Shown in pieces: positions 50,913 through 58,709 of a stretch of 64,000 bases of DNA. This DNA comes from JASJBU01 sp963790775 (GTDB lineage: Bacteria > Pseudomonadota > Gammaproteobacteria > Chromatiales > Chromatiaceae). Position 1 is the stretch's first letter; every line of letters starts with the position of its first letter. The notes beneath the pieces are model-generated. The model was not told the origin of the DNA. It was given only the letters and a program-made list of their open reading frames with translations, and ran no database searches. The stretch covers positions 372,001-436,000 of the forward strand of contig CAWBPR010000008.1 in the NCBI GenBank assembly GCA_963790775.1, in the 5' to 3' direction. Position numbers and translations under genes: made by a program.

Positions 50913-52472
50913 TCAGTGTCTGAAGTGGCGCATGCCGGTAAAGACCATTGCCATGCCGTGTTCGTTTGCAGCCTGGATGGCCTCGTCATCACGCATCGAG
51001 CCACCAGGCTGAATGACCGCAACAATTCCTGCCTCGGCGGCACTGTCTATGCCGTCGCGGAACGGGAAGAAGGCATCCGAGGCCATCACTGAACCCTTCA
51101 CCTCAAGACCCGCCTGTTCTGCTTTGATGCCTGCGATACGCGCTGAGTTGATCCGGCTCATCTGGCCGGCACCGACGCCGATGGTCATGCCGTCTCTGCC
51201 ATAGACGATGGCATTGGATTTCACGAACTTGGCGACACGCCAGGTAAACAGCAGATCACGCATCTCCTCAGCGGTGGGCTGGCGTTCGGTGACGACTTTT
51301 ATCTCATTGCTGAGTTGTAAGTCGGCATCCTGCACCAGCAGTCCACCGTTGACCCGTTTGAATTCAGTACGGTGAACCGCTTCCGCGCTCCATTCGCCAC
51401 ATTCCAGCAGGCGCACGTTCTTTTTCGAACTGATCACCTCGATGGCGGAAGCGGAAACTTTAGGGGCAATGATTACCTCGACAAACTGCTTGTCAACGAT
51501 GGCTCTGGCAGTCTCTCCATCGAGTTCCTGGTTGACCGCAATAATGCCGCCGAAGGCTGATTCGGGGTCCGTGCTGAAGGCGCGGTTGTAGGCATCCAGC
51601 AGATTGTCACCCAGGGCAACACCACATGGGTTGGCGTGCTTCACGATTACGCAGGCAGGGCCTTCATCAAAGTTTTTCACGCATTCGAGTGCTGCATCAG
51701 TATCGGCTATGTTGTTGTAAGAGAGTTCTTTTCCCTGCAGCTGACGAGCTGTGGCAATGCTCACTTCATCAATACTTTGCTCGACAAAAAAGGCCGCTTT
51801 CTGGTGGGGGTTTTCACCATAACGCATGGTCTGCTGTTGGGTGAATTGCAGAGACAGGGTGCGGGGAAAATCACTGACCTGATCGCCGGTCCGAGCGCCA
51901 AGATAGTTGGCGATTGCACCGTCATAACGTGCCGTGTGTTCAAAGGTCTTTACTGCGAGATCGAAGCGGGTGGCGTCAGTGATGGCGCCGCTGTTGGCGG
52001 CCATTTCCTCGAGGATTCTTGCGTAGTCTGACGCATCTACCACGACTGTTACGTCACGGTGGTTCTTGGCCGCAGCCCTGAGCATGGTAGGACCGCCAAT
52101 ATCGATGTTTTCGATGGCTGTGGGCAGGTCGCAATCCGGATTTGCCACTGTCTTCTCGAAAGGATAGAGGTTGACTACGATTAAATCGATCGGTGCAATG
52201 CCATTTTGCTTCATTACGCTATTGTCTGTGCCGCGCCTGCCGAGAATCCCGCCGTGAATCTTTGGGTGCAGGGTTTTCAACCGGCCGTCCATCATTTCAG
52301 GGAAGCCGGTATATTCAGAGACCTCAATCACAGGGATAGCATGCTTGGTGAGCAGTTTTGCCGTCCCGCCGGTGGAGAGGATTTCGATATTTTTTTCCGC
52401 AAGACTGCGGGCGAACTCAACGATACCGGTTTTGTCAGAAACGCTGATCAAGGCGCGGGTGATCTTAGCCAT
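50913..52472 (-). CDS. purH: Bifunctional AICAR transformylase/IMP cyclohydrolase
   Basis: 519-aa enzyme for the last two steps of IMP synthesis. The N-terminal cyclohydrolase has ALISVSDKTGIVEFA, STGGTAKLL, MMDGRLKTLHPKIHGGIL and NLYPFEKTV. The C-terminal transformylase contains RYGENPHQKAAFF, GKELSYNNIADTDAAL and KHANPCGVAL with the catalytic Lys-His. Near the end lie SDAFFPFRDGID and the tail GMRHFRH. The ATG at 52472 is clear. It is followed by purD and preceded by fis after 118 bp. Confidence 0.98.
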   Translation of the reverse strand: MAKITRALISVSDKTGIVEFARSLAEKNIEILSTGGTAKLLTKHAIPVIEVSEYTGFPEMMDGRLKTLHPKIHGGILGRRGTDNSVMKQNGIAPIDLIVVNLYPFEKTVANPDCDLPTAIENIDIGGPTMLRAAAKNHRDVTVVVDASDYARILEEMAANSGAITDATRFDLAVKTFEHTARYDGAIANYLGARTGDQVSDFPRTLSLQFTQQQTMRYGENPHQKAAFFVEQSIDEVSIATARQLQGKELSYNNIADTDAALECVKNFDEGPACVIVKHANPCGVALGDNLLDAYNRAFSTDPESAFGGIIAVNQELDGETARAIVDKQFVEVIIAPKVSASAIEVISSKKNVRLLECGEWSAEAVHRTEFKRVNGGLLVQDADLQLSNEIKVVTERQPTAEEMRDLLFTWRVAKFVKSNAIVYGRDGMTIGVGAGQMSRINSARIAGIKAEQAGLEVKGSVMASDAFFPFRDGIDSAAEAGIVAVIQPGGSMRDDEAIQAANEHGMAMVFTGMRHFRH

Positions 52473-52590
52473 GTTTGTTTGATCCGTTGCTATTTTATTC
52501 AGGAAAAGAAATTCGTCTGGTTATAATTCCGCATTACCCAAGCCTAAGTTAATCAAAGCTAAGCACAGCAGTTAAGGTATGTGTGATTTG

Positions 52591-52887
52591 TTAGTCCAAA
52601 CCATACTGGGAGAGTTTTTTGCGCAATGTGCTGCGGCTGATGCCGAGAAGCGTTGCAGCTTGAGTCTGATTGCCACCGCTATACTGCATGACGCTCTCCA
52701 GCAGAGGTGCTTCAACCTCGTTCATGACCAGGCGGTACAGGTTGGTCGCACCGTGCCCATCCAGGTGGTTGAAGTAGCGCTGCATGGCATCCAGTACACA
52801 CTGGCGCAATGGCTCGGTTTTTTTGCTGTGGATGACAGTAAGGGCATCCGAACCCTCTTTTTGAAATGTGCCTGCTTCCATATTCAT
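52591..52887 (-). CDS. fis: Nucleoid protein Fis
   Basis: 98-aa DNA-bending protein, the same length as E. coli Fis. The N-terminal region leads to helices and a C-terminal HTH: NEVEAPLLESVMQYSGGNQTQAATLLGISRSTLRKKL (split signature GGNQTQAA and LGISRSTLRKKL). The N-terminal beta-hairpin that contacts Hin-type invertases is only weakly conserved. Its ATG overlaps the dusB stop (ATGA), the classic dusB-fis operon, where expression rises in fast growth in enterobacteria. Confidence 0.96.
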   Translation of the reverse strand: MNMEAGTFQKEGSDALTVIHSKKTEPLRQCVLDAMQRYFNHLDGHGATNLYRLVMNEVEAPLLESVMQYSGGNQTQAATLLGISRSTLRKKLSQYGLD

Positions 52888-53870
52888 GCGGCTAACCCCC
52901 TAAGGTGATCTTGTTGTTCGAAAAACTGGCGGACCTGTTGCTGTTGTTCATCAGCCGTTTTCGAATCGTTTATTATGGTGCGAAATTTCGCGCCATCCAG
53001 GCGCCCCTTGCTATACCAGGCGATATGCTTTCGGGCAATCCTGACCCCCTGATATTCTCCATAAAAGTCGTAGAGTTGTTGCAGATGTCTGAGTAACAAT
53101 TTTCCAATCCATTCGGGAGAGGGTGCCGGCAGCTTCTCTCCTGTGTTCAGATAGTGCGCTATCTCGCGGAATATCCAGGGCCGGCCCTGCGCGGCCCTGC
53201 CGATCATAATCCCATCGGCAGCGGTGATTTCCAACACCTGTTCGGCTTTTTCCGGAGTCTCGATGTCACCATTCGCGATCACTGGAATATCTACCGACTG
53301 TACGATGTGGCGAATTGTTTCATATTCAGCATGACCAGAAAATTTGCAGGCCCGGGTCCTGCCATGCACAGCCAAGGCCTGAATTCCACTGTCTTCCGCA
53401 ATGCGGGCTATCTGCAGTCCGTTTCGATGTTGTGTATCCCAGCCTGTCCTGATCTTCAGGGTGACCGGCACTTCCACGGCATTTACTACCGATGTCAGGA
53501 TATCTGCTACCAGCTGCTCATTCTGCAATAGCGCTGACCCCGCCGCTACCCGGCAGACCTTTTTTGCGGGACAGCCCATATTGATATCGATCAATTGAGC
53601 GCCAAGGTCAACATTTATCCTGGCGGCATCTGCCATGATCCGCGGATCTGAACCAAGAATTTGTACAGAAATAGGACCTGATTCCCCTTCGTGATCAAGA
53701 CGCTTTTGGGTCTTGCTATGCCCCCAGAGCGCCGAGTTGGCGGAGATCATCTCTGATACCGCCATGCCAGCCCCCAGTTCACGGCAAAGCTGACGGAATG
53801 GCCTGTCTGTCACGCCGGCCATAGGCGCCAGGAGCAGATTGTTTTGCAGCTTGTAGGATCCGATCTGCAT
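52884..53870 (-). CDS. dusB: tRNA-dihydrouridine synthase B
   Basis: 328-aa FMN enzyme reducing uridines in the tRNA D loop. N-terminal LLAPMAGVTDRPFRQLCRELGAG, active-site loop DINMGCPAKKVCRVAAGSALL with the catalytic Cys, VTLKIRTGWD, LAVHGRTR, VIANGDIETPEKA and GIMIGRAAQGRPWIF. The C-terminal helical domain carries RKHIAWYSKG. The ATG at 53870 is 136 bp downstream of the zinc-ribbon gene stop. It forms an operon with fis, which overlaps its end. Confidence 0.97.
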   Translation of the reverse strand: MQIGSYKLQNNLLLAPMAGVTDRPFRQLCRELGAGMAVSEMISANSALWGHSKTQKRLDHEGESGPISVQILGSDPRIMADAARINVDLGAQLIDINMGCPAKKVCRVAAGSALLQNEQLVADILTSVVNAVEVPVTLKIRTGWDTQHRNGLQIARIAEDSGIQALAVHGRTRACKFSGHAEYETIRHIVQSVDIPVIANGDIETPEKAEQVLEITAADGIMIGRAAQGRPWIFREIAHYLNTGEKLPAPSPEWIGKLLLRHLQQLYDFYGEYQGVRIARKHIAWYSKGRLDGAKFRTIINDSKTADEQQQQVRQFFEQQDHLRGLAA

Positions 53871-54006
53871 CCGGACTGACCATTATCTATGGAGGTTTTA
53901 TTCGGGAGAAAGGCGATAAATACTACCGCCAAAAGTATGGGGAATCAAAGTCTATTATGTGTTTTATTGACTTTGAACCCGCCTGGACAGGCTTTCCTCC
54001 AGCTGG

Positions 54007-55161
54007 TTACAAGAAGTCAAATTTGAAACCGGTAACATCCTTGCCTGGATCGGCCAATTCCATGCTGATGAAGGTTGGTTTGGATGGCGGCATCAAAGTG
54101 CTGTTTTGGTCAGAATCTGACAGATACTCCAATGGTTCGAATGTTCGGTCGGCAATCAGTTTATCGCGGTCATTGAACAGACTGAGGTGCAGCTTGGGGT
54201 ATGGTTGTGCAAATTCAGCGCGATTGACCATGCTCAACTGAAGCAGTAAGGCGTTGGATTTTCCCGGATGGCCGCGCAGGTCGCGGTGCTGGATGAAAAT
54301 CTGGCTCGTATCACGGCGTTCAGGAGCGGTGCAGCCGGCTACCCTGCATAACTGGGTCAAAAATTGTTGACCATGTTCGTACTGGATTACTTGCTCGCGA
54401 TAATGCCAGCTCAATTGCAGCATCATTACGACGATCAGCAGCAGGCTGGCGCTACCCCATGCGAAACCTGACAGGGATGTGTGTTGTTTTTCAAATACCG
54501 CATCAATATCGATGCCTGACCCGCTCGCTTGTGGCGTCTGCTTGCCTTTCTGTCGTTCGGTAAAACGGAATAAGCTCTTTTCCGCTGCATCCTCCGCTGA
54601 TGCAGCGCTGTCTGATGTGCTGACCGGGTTGTCGGCGGATTGTTCGGTCAGCTCTATTCTGGGTGGATTGTCTGGATCCGTGTGGTGATTGAAAGAGACA
54701 ATCTTGGCATCGATTTCCTGCTCGTTCCGGGTGTTGATAAGTGTGGCGGAGTCACTGTCCAGTAGTTCGGACATCTGTGATTCGCTACCGGCAGCGAGAT
54801 AGTCAGGTTCCGTTTCAAGGCCGTCGTCCCTGATCAGAAAGAGTTCATCAGACTCCTCTGATTTGTCAAACGGTGGTGAGTCTTCTTCAGCTGCAAGCTC
54901 GATCAGTTGATCCGAATCCAGGTTAAGGGTATCCGCAAACAGGGAGTCTTCCGCTGTCATCGGGTCCGATAAGGGAACTGCAGTAGTCTCGGTTTGTTCC
55001 GTGTGGATTGGATTGCTCTGTACGACAGGACCTTCCTGGAGTGTCTCGAGGGCATTGAAAACCTGGGTGCACTGACAGCACCTTACCTTACCGGCGGCGG
55101 CCTTTAATTCTTCGCTGCTGATACGGAACAGGGTTAAGCAGTGGGGGCACTGTGTGTACAT
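54007..55161 (-). CDS. Zinc-ribbon (MJ0042) and DUF3426 membrane protein
   Basis: 384-aa protein. The N-terminal zinc ribbon MYTQCPHCLTLFRIS...VRCCQCTQVFNALETL provides CxxC...CxxC. A long acidic, low-complexity linker (about 40-230) leads to one transmembrane segment (LLLIVVMMLQLSW near 245) and a periplasmic DUF3426 domain (LLQLSMVNRAEFAQPYPKLHLSLFND). This architecture is a known proteobacterial family of unknown role, usually next to prmA and dusB as here. The start is set at ATG 55161 (MYTQCPHC), with an ATG three codons upstream as alternative. Confidence 0.86.
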   Translation of the reverse strand: MYTQCPHCLTLFRISSEELKAAAGKVRCCQCTQVFNALETLQEGPVVQSNPIHTEQTETTAVPLSDPMTAEDSLFADTLNLDSDQLIELAAEEDSPPFDKSEESDELFLIRDDGLETEPDYLAAGSESQMSELLDSDSATLINTRNEQEIDAKIVSFNHHTDPDNPPRIELTEQSADNPVSTSDSAASAEDAAEKSLFRFTERQKGKQTPQASGSGIDIDAVFEKQHTSLSGFAWGSASLLLIVVMMLQLSWHYREQVIQYEHGQQFLTQLCRVAGCTAPERRDTSQIFIQHRDLRGHPGKSNALLLQLSMVNRAEFAQPYPKLHLSLFNDRDKLIADRTFEPLEYLSDSDQNSTLMPPSKPTFISMELADPGKDVTGFKFDFL

Positions 55162-55250
55162 GGAAATCATTTGATGATTGTGGCACGCATAAACTTAGCC
55201 TGAAGTTACCGCTCTGACAATAGGCATTTGCTGATATGGATGGCAGTCTT

Positions 55251-56132
55251 CTAGGGCCGCTTCGTGCCGCTGAGTAGTAGCCAATCAACTGATTTGATTG
55301 GTTTATCCAGTTTGGCGCAACCTGAATAGGCTTGGGAGACTGTTTCCCCCTGCTCCTCAAGAATCCCAGAGAGGGCGAATTTTCCAGCAGGCTGCAGCAG
55401 GCTGCAGAGTCTGGGTGCAAGGGCGATCAATGGGCCGGCGAGAATGTTTGCGACCAGAAATTCGGTGGTGAGCCTCGGCAATTGTTCGGGCAGATAGGTC
55501 GTCAAACGATCGGCAACTGAATTTTTTTCAGCATTATTGCGGGTTGCCTCAATCGCCTGTGGGTCGTAGTCGACGGCAATAGCGCTGCGCGCGCCGAGCC
55601 GCAGCGCGGCAATCGCAAGGATGCCGGAGCCGCAGCCATAATCTATGATGGTTTTGCCTGACAAATCGCAATTATCGAGCCATTCCAGGCATAGGGCTGT
55701 TGTGGGGTGAGTTCCGGTGCCAAATGCAAGTCCCGGGTCCAATTCGACCACAACCGCATCAGTTTCTTCCGGAGATTGTCCATTGGGGCAGATCCAGAGG
55801 CGAGTGCCGAATTTCATCGGCTGGAAATTCTCCAGCCAGACTCTCTCCCAAGCGCGATCAGCCAGCCATTCCAGTTGCAGCGTGCGTGTGATATCGCTGT
55901 TTAACGCCTGGTTCAGAGCGCTGCGCAGGTCGTCCGCATCCCGCTCAGCACCGAACAGCCCGGTAACGCGGGTGTTATGCCAGATTTTCTCCTCTCCGGG
56001 CATGGGTTCCAGCAATTGCTGATCTGCCGCATCACCCAAAGTTACTGAGAGCGCGCCAAGATTTTCGAAGATAAGCTCGACGAGTGGCGCCTGCTGCTCA
56101 GTGATTTCGACGGAAAGCTGTAACCAAGGCAT
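55251..56132 (-). CDS. prmA: Ribosomal protein L11 methyltransferase
   Basis: 293-aa SAM enzyme, the same length as E. coli PrmA, trimethylating ribosomal protein L11. N-terminal substrate domain MPWLQLSVEITEQQAPLVE, then VELDPGLAFGTGTHPTTALCLEWLD, the SAM site IIDYGCGSGILAIAALRLGA and the motif VANILAGPLIALAP. The conserved Asn-Ile-Leu is present. It lies directly after accC (46 bp) in the same order as in many gammaproteobacteria. Confidence 0.97.
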   Translation of the reverse strand: MPWLQLSVEITEQQAPLVELIFENLGALSVTLGDAADQQLLEPMPGEEKIWHNTRVTGLFGAERDADDLRSALNQALNSDITRTLQLEWLADRAWERVWLENFQPMKFGTRLWICPNGQSPEETDAVVVELDPGLAFGTGTHPTTALCLEWLDNCDLSGKTIIDYGCGSGILAIAALRLGARSAIAVDYDPQAIEATRNNAEKNSVADRLTTYLPEQLPRLTTEFLVANILAGPLIALAPRLCSLLQPAGKFALSGILEEQGETVSQAYSGCAKLDKPIKSVDWLLLSGTKRP

Positions 56133-56178
56133 GATCTAAGTCTTGTGGCTTCTTGGCTTGGTGGTTCGAAACAGGCGT

Positions 56179-57519
56179 CTATAGCCCCAGTTTTTGTTCC
56201 AGATAGTGGATATTCGAGCCGCCTGCTTGAAACGAGGCATCTTTCATGATTTCCAGCTGTAGCGGAATGTTGGTCTTGATGCCGCCGATTACCATCTCAT
56301 TCAAGGCAATCCGCATGCGGGCTATCGCCGATTCACGGGTTGCACCATACGCAATCAGTTTGCCAATCATGGAGTCATAGTAGGGCGGCACCCTGTAGCC
56401 ATTGTAAATGTGCGTATCAACTCTGATGCCGGGACCTCCCGGCATGTGCAGCTGGGTGATGGTGCCGGGGCTGGGCAGGAATTTTTCCGGGTCTTCGGCA
56501 TTGATCCGGCACTCTATGGCGTGGCCGGTGAAGGTGACGTCTTTTTGCTCTAGCCTGAGAGGCTCGCCGCCTGCGATACGGATCTGCTCCTGTACGATAT
56601 CCACGCCTGTTATCAGCTCGGTGACAGGATGTTCGACCTGCACCCTGGTGTTCATTTCGATGAAGTAGAATTCGTTATTTTCATACAGGAATTCGAAAGT
56701 GCCGGCGCCCCGGTAGCCAATCTGGCGGCAGGCTTCCGCGCAACGTTCGCCCACATCACGACGCTGTTGTTCAGTGATCCCGGGTGCGGGGGCCTCTTCC
56801 ACGACTTTCTGGTGGCGACGCTGCATGGAACAGTCACGCTCGCCAAGATGGATGGCGTTACCATGCGTGTCTGAAAGCACCTGGAACTCAACATGTCGGG
56901 GGTTTTCCAGATATTTTTCCATGTACACCATGCCGTTACCGAAGGAAGCTTCAGCTTCGGCCTGGGTCATTGACACGGCATTCAACAGGGTGGCTTCCGA
57001 ATGCACGACGCGCATGCCGCGACCGCCGCCACCCCCAGCCGCCTTGATGATTACTGGATAGCCGATTTTTGCCGCCAACTGTTTGGTGCGTTTGGCATTG
57101 CCATCGAGTGGGCCGTCGGAACCAGGCACTGTGGGTACGCCAGCCTTCTGCATAGCCTCGATAGCGGCAACTTTGTCACCCATGATGCGAATGGTTTCCG
57201 CTTTCGGCCCGATGAAAATGAAGCCACTGTTCTCCACGCGTTCGGCAAAATCGGCATTCTCGGAAAGGAAGCCATATCCTGGATGGATAGCCGTCGAATC
57301 GGTGACTTCAGCGGCACTGATGATGGCGGGTACGTTCAGATAGCTCTCGCTGGACGGAGCTGGGCCGATACAGACAGATTCATCCGCCAGCAGCACATGC
57401 TTCAGGTCCCTGTCGGCTTCTGAATGGACGGCTACGGTTTTTATGCCAAGCTCTTTACAGGCGCGTAATATCCGCAGGGCGATCTCGCCGCGATTGGCGA
57501 TAACAATCTTGTCTATCAT
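56179..57519 (-). CDS. accC: Biotin carboxylase subunit of acetyl-CoA carboxylase
   Basis: 446-aa ATP-grasp enzyme that carboxylates biotin on AccB, the first step of fatty acid synthesis. N-terminal IVIANRGEIALRILRACKELGI, glycine-rich ATP loop AAGGGGGRGMR, LGERDCSMQRRHQKVVEEAPAP, FEFLYENNEFYFIEMNTRVQVEHPVTE (split) and DSMIGKLIAYG. The length matches E. coli AccC (449 aa). It follows accB by 8 bp, so both subunits are made together. Confidence 0.98.
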   Translation of the reverse strand: MIDKIVIANRGEIALRILRACKELGIKTVAVHSEADRDLKHVLLADESVCIGPAPSSESYLNVPAIISAAEVTDSTAIHPGYGFLSENADFAERVENSGFIFIGPKAETIRIMGDKVAAIEAMQKAGVPTVPGSDGPLDGNAKRTKQLAAKIGYPVIIKAAGGGGGRGMRVVHSEATLLNAVSMTQAEAEASFGNGMVYMEKYLENPRHVEFQVLSDTHGNAIHLGERDCSMQRRHQKVVEEAPAPGITEQQRRDVGERCAEACRQIGYRGAGTFEFLYENNEFYFIEMNTRVQVEHPVTELITGVDIVQEQIRIAGGEPLRLEQKDVTFTGHAIECRINAEDPEKFLPSPGTITQLHMPGGPGIRVDTHIYNGYRVPPYYDSMIGKLIAYGATRESAIARMRIALNEMVIGGIKTNIPLQLEIMKDASFQAGGSNIHYLEQKLGL

Positions 57520-57527
57520 TATGCTGC

Positions 57528-57977
57528 TCAGTCGATGATAAAGAGAGGTTCGTTGTACTCAACGGGTTGTCCGTTTTCCACCAGAATCTTTTTGACAGTA
57601 CCGGATTTATCGGATTCGATCTGATTAAGGATTTTCATTGCCTCAATGATACAGAGAGTGTCGCCAACGGCGACCTGCTGCCCCTCTTCGACAAAAGATT
57701 TGCTGCCGGGGGATGCCGAACGGTAGAAGGTTCCAACCATTGGGGATTTGACTGCGTGTCCCTGGATCTCTTCTGGCGCCACAATGGGTGCCAGGGGCGC
57801 GGCAACCGGAGCTGCAGGGATTGGAGCCGGCTGCATGGGCGCCATGTGGGCATATTGGGTAGGTATTGAGCTATGGCGGCTGATACGCACTGATTCTTCG
57901 CCTTCATGGATCTCGATTTCAGCGACATCAGACTCTTCCAGTAGTTCGATCAGTTTTTTTACTTTACGGATATCCAT
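57528..57977 (-). CDS. accB: Biotin carboxyl carrier protein
   Basis: 149-aa carrier of acetyl-CoA carboxylase. The N-terminal helix region MDIRKVKKLIELLEESDVAEIEI is followed by an Ala/Pro-rich flexible linker (about 45-75) and a biotinyl domain. The biotinylated lysine is in CIIEAMKILNQIES. The length is close to E. coli (156 aa). The gene lies between aroQ (14 bp) and accC (8 bp). In several bacteria AccB controls its own operon; no evidence is visible here. Confidence 0.97.
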   Translation of the reverse strand: MDIRKVKKLIELLEESDVAEIEIHEGEESVRISRHSSIPTQYAHMAPMQPAPIPAAPVAAPLAPIVAPEEIQGHAVKSPMVGTFYRSASPGSKSFVEEGQQVAVGDTLCIIEAMKILNQIESDKSGTVKKILVENGQPVEYNEPLFIID

Positions 57978-57991
57978 GTTATTGAGTCTCG

Positions 57992-58441
57992 TCAGTTGGT
58001 TAGGTCGTCGAGCTGGCGGACGGCGGCCTGCAGGGCGAGTTCATACCCCTGGGCGCCCAGTCCGGTTATAACACCGACGGCTTTGTCAGAAAGATAGGAG
58101 TGCCTGCGGAATGGTTCGCGGGCATGTACGTTTGAAATATGCACCTCGATGAACGGTATGCCTGTGCCCAGCAAGGCATCCCGCAAGGCGACGCTGGTGT
58201 GGGTAAAGGCGGCAGGGTTGATCAGGATAAACCTGACCTGCGTCTCGAAGGCCTCATGAATCCACTCCACGAGCTGGTGTTCGGCATTGCTCTGGCGGAA
58301 GTCTACCTGGTGGCCCGCCGCCGCCGCTTGCTTGGCAAGCCGCAGCTGGATGTCATTCAGCGTATCCTTTCCATAATGTTCCGGCTCGCGTAAACCCAGC
58401 AGATTCAGATTAGGGCCGTTGAGCACCAGAATGGTCGCCAT
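57992..58441 (-). CDS. aroQ: 3-dehydroquinate dehydratase type II
   Basis: 149-aa dodecameric enzyme of the shikimate pathway. Blocks: ILVLNGPNLNLLGLREPEHYG, the flexible loop with the catalytic Tyr in that segment, FRQSNAEHQLVEWIHEAF, ILINPAAFTHTSVALRDAL and EVHISNVHAREPFRRHSYLS with His and Arg active-site residues. The ATG at 58441 has conserved following residues. It is the first gene of the aroQ-accB-accC set. The 268 bp upstream, as far as dsbD, contain no convincing gene. Confidence 0.97.
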   Translation of the reverse strand: MATILVLNGPNLNLLGLREPEHYGKDTLNDIQLRLAKQAAAAGHQVDFRQSNAEHQLVEWIHEAFETQVRFILINPAAFTHTSVALRDALLGTGIPFIEVHISNVHAREPFRRHSYLSDKAVGVITGLGAQGYELALQAAVRQLDDLTN

Positions 58442-58709
58442 AGCATTCGGTTTCCAGGATTTGAAACTTTGAGATCAAAGGAGCCGGCGTTGGCGATCTC
58501 TGGTCTGTAGAGGCCCTGCCGACAGCTCTGTCAATAATCGGTGAATTTTGCAAGAACCCAGTGATTTTGTCTAGTTTCTCTGCAAAATTGCCTAAGATCG
58601 TCGCATGTTATCTGCGGTATTGTGCTTGCCGCCTGGTGGTGCTGGCCTGGCTGTTTGCCGTGGCGGTTATTCGTTTGTTGCCTGCCGCGGCAGCGTTGAG
58701 CAATATCGA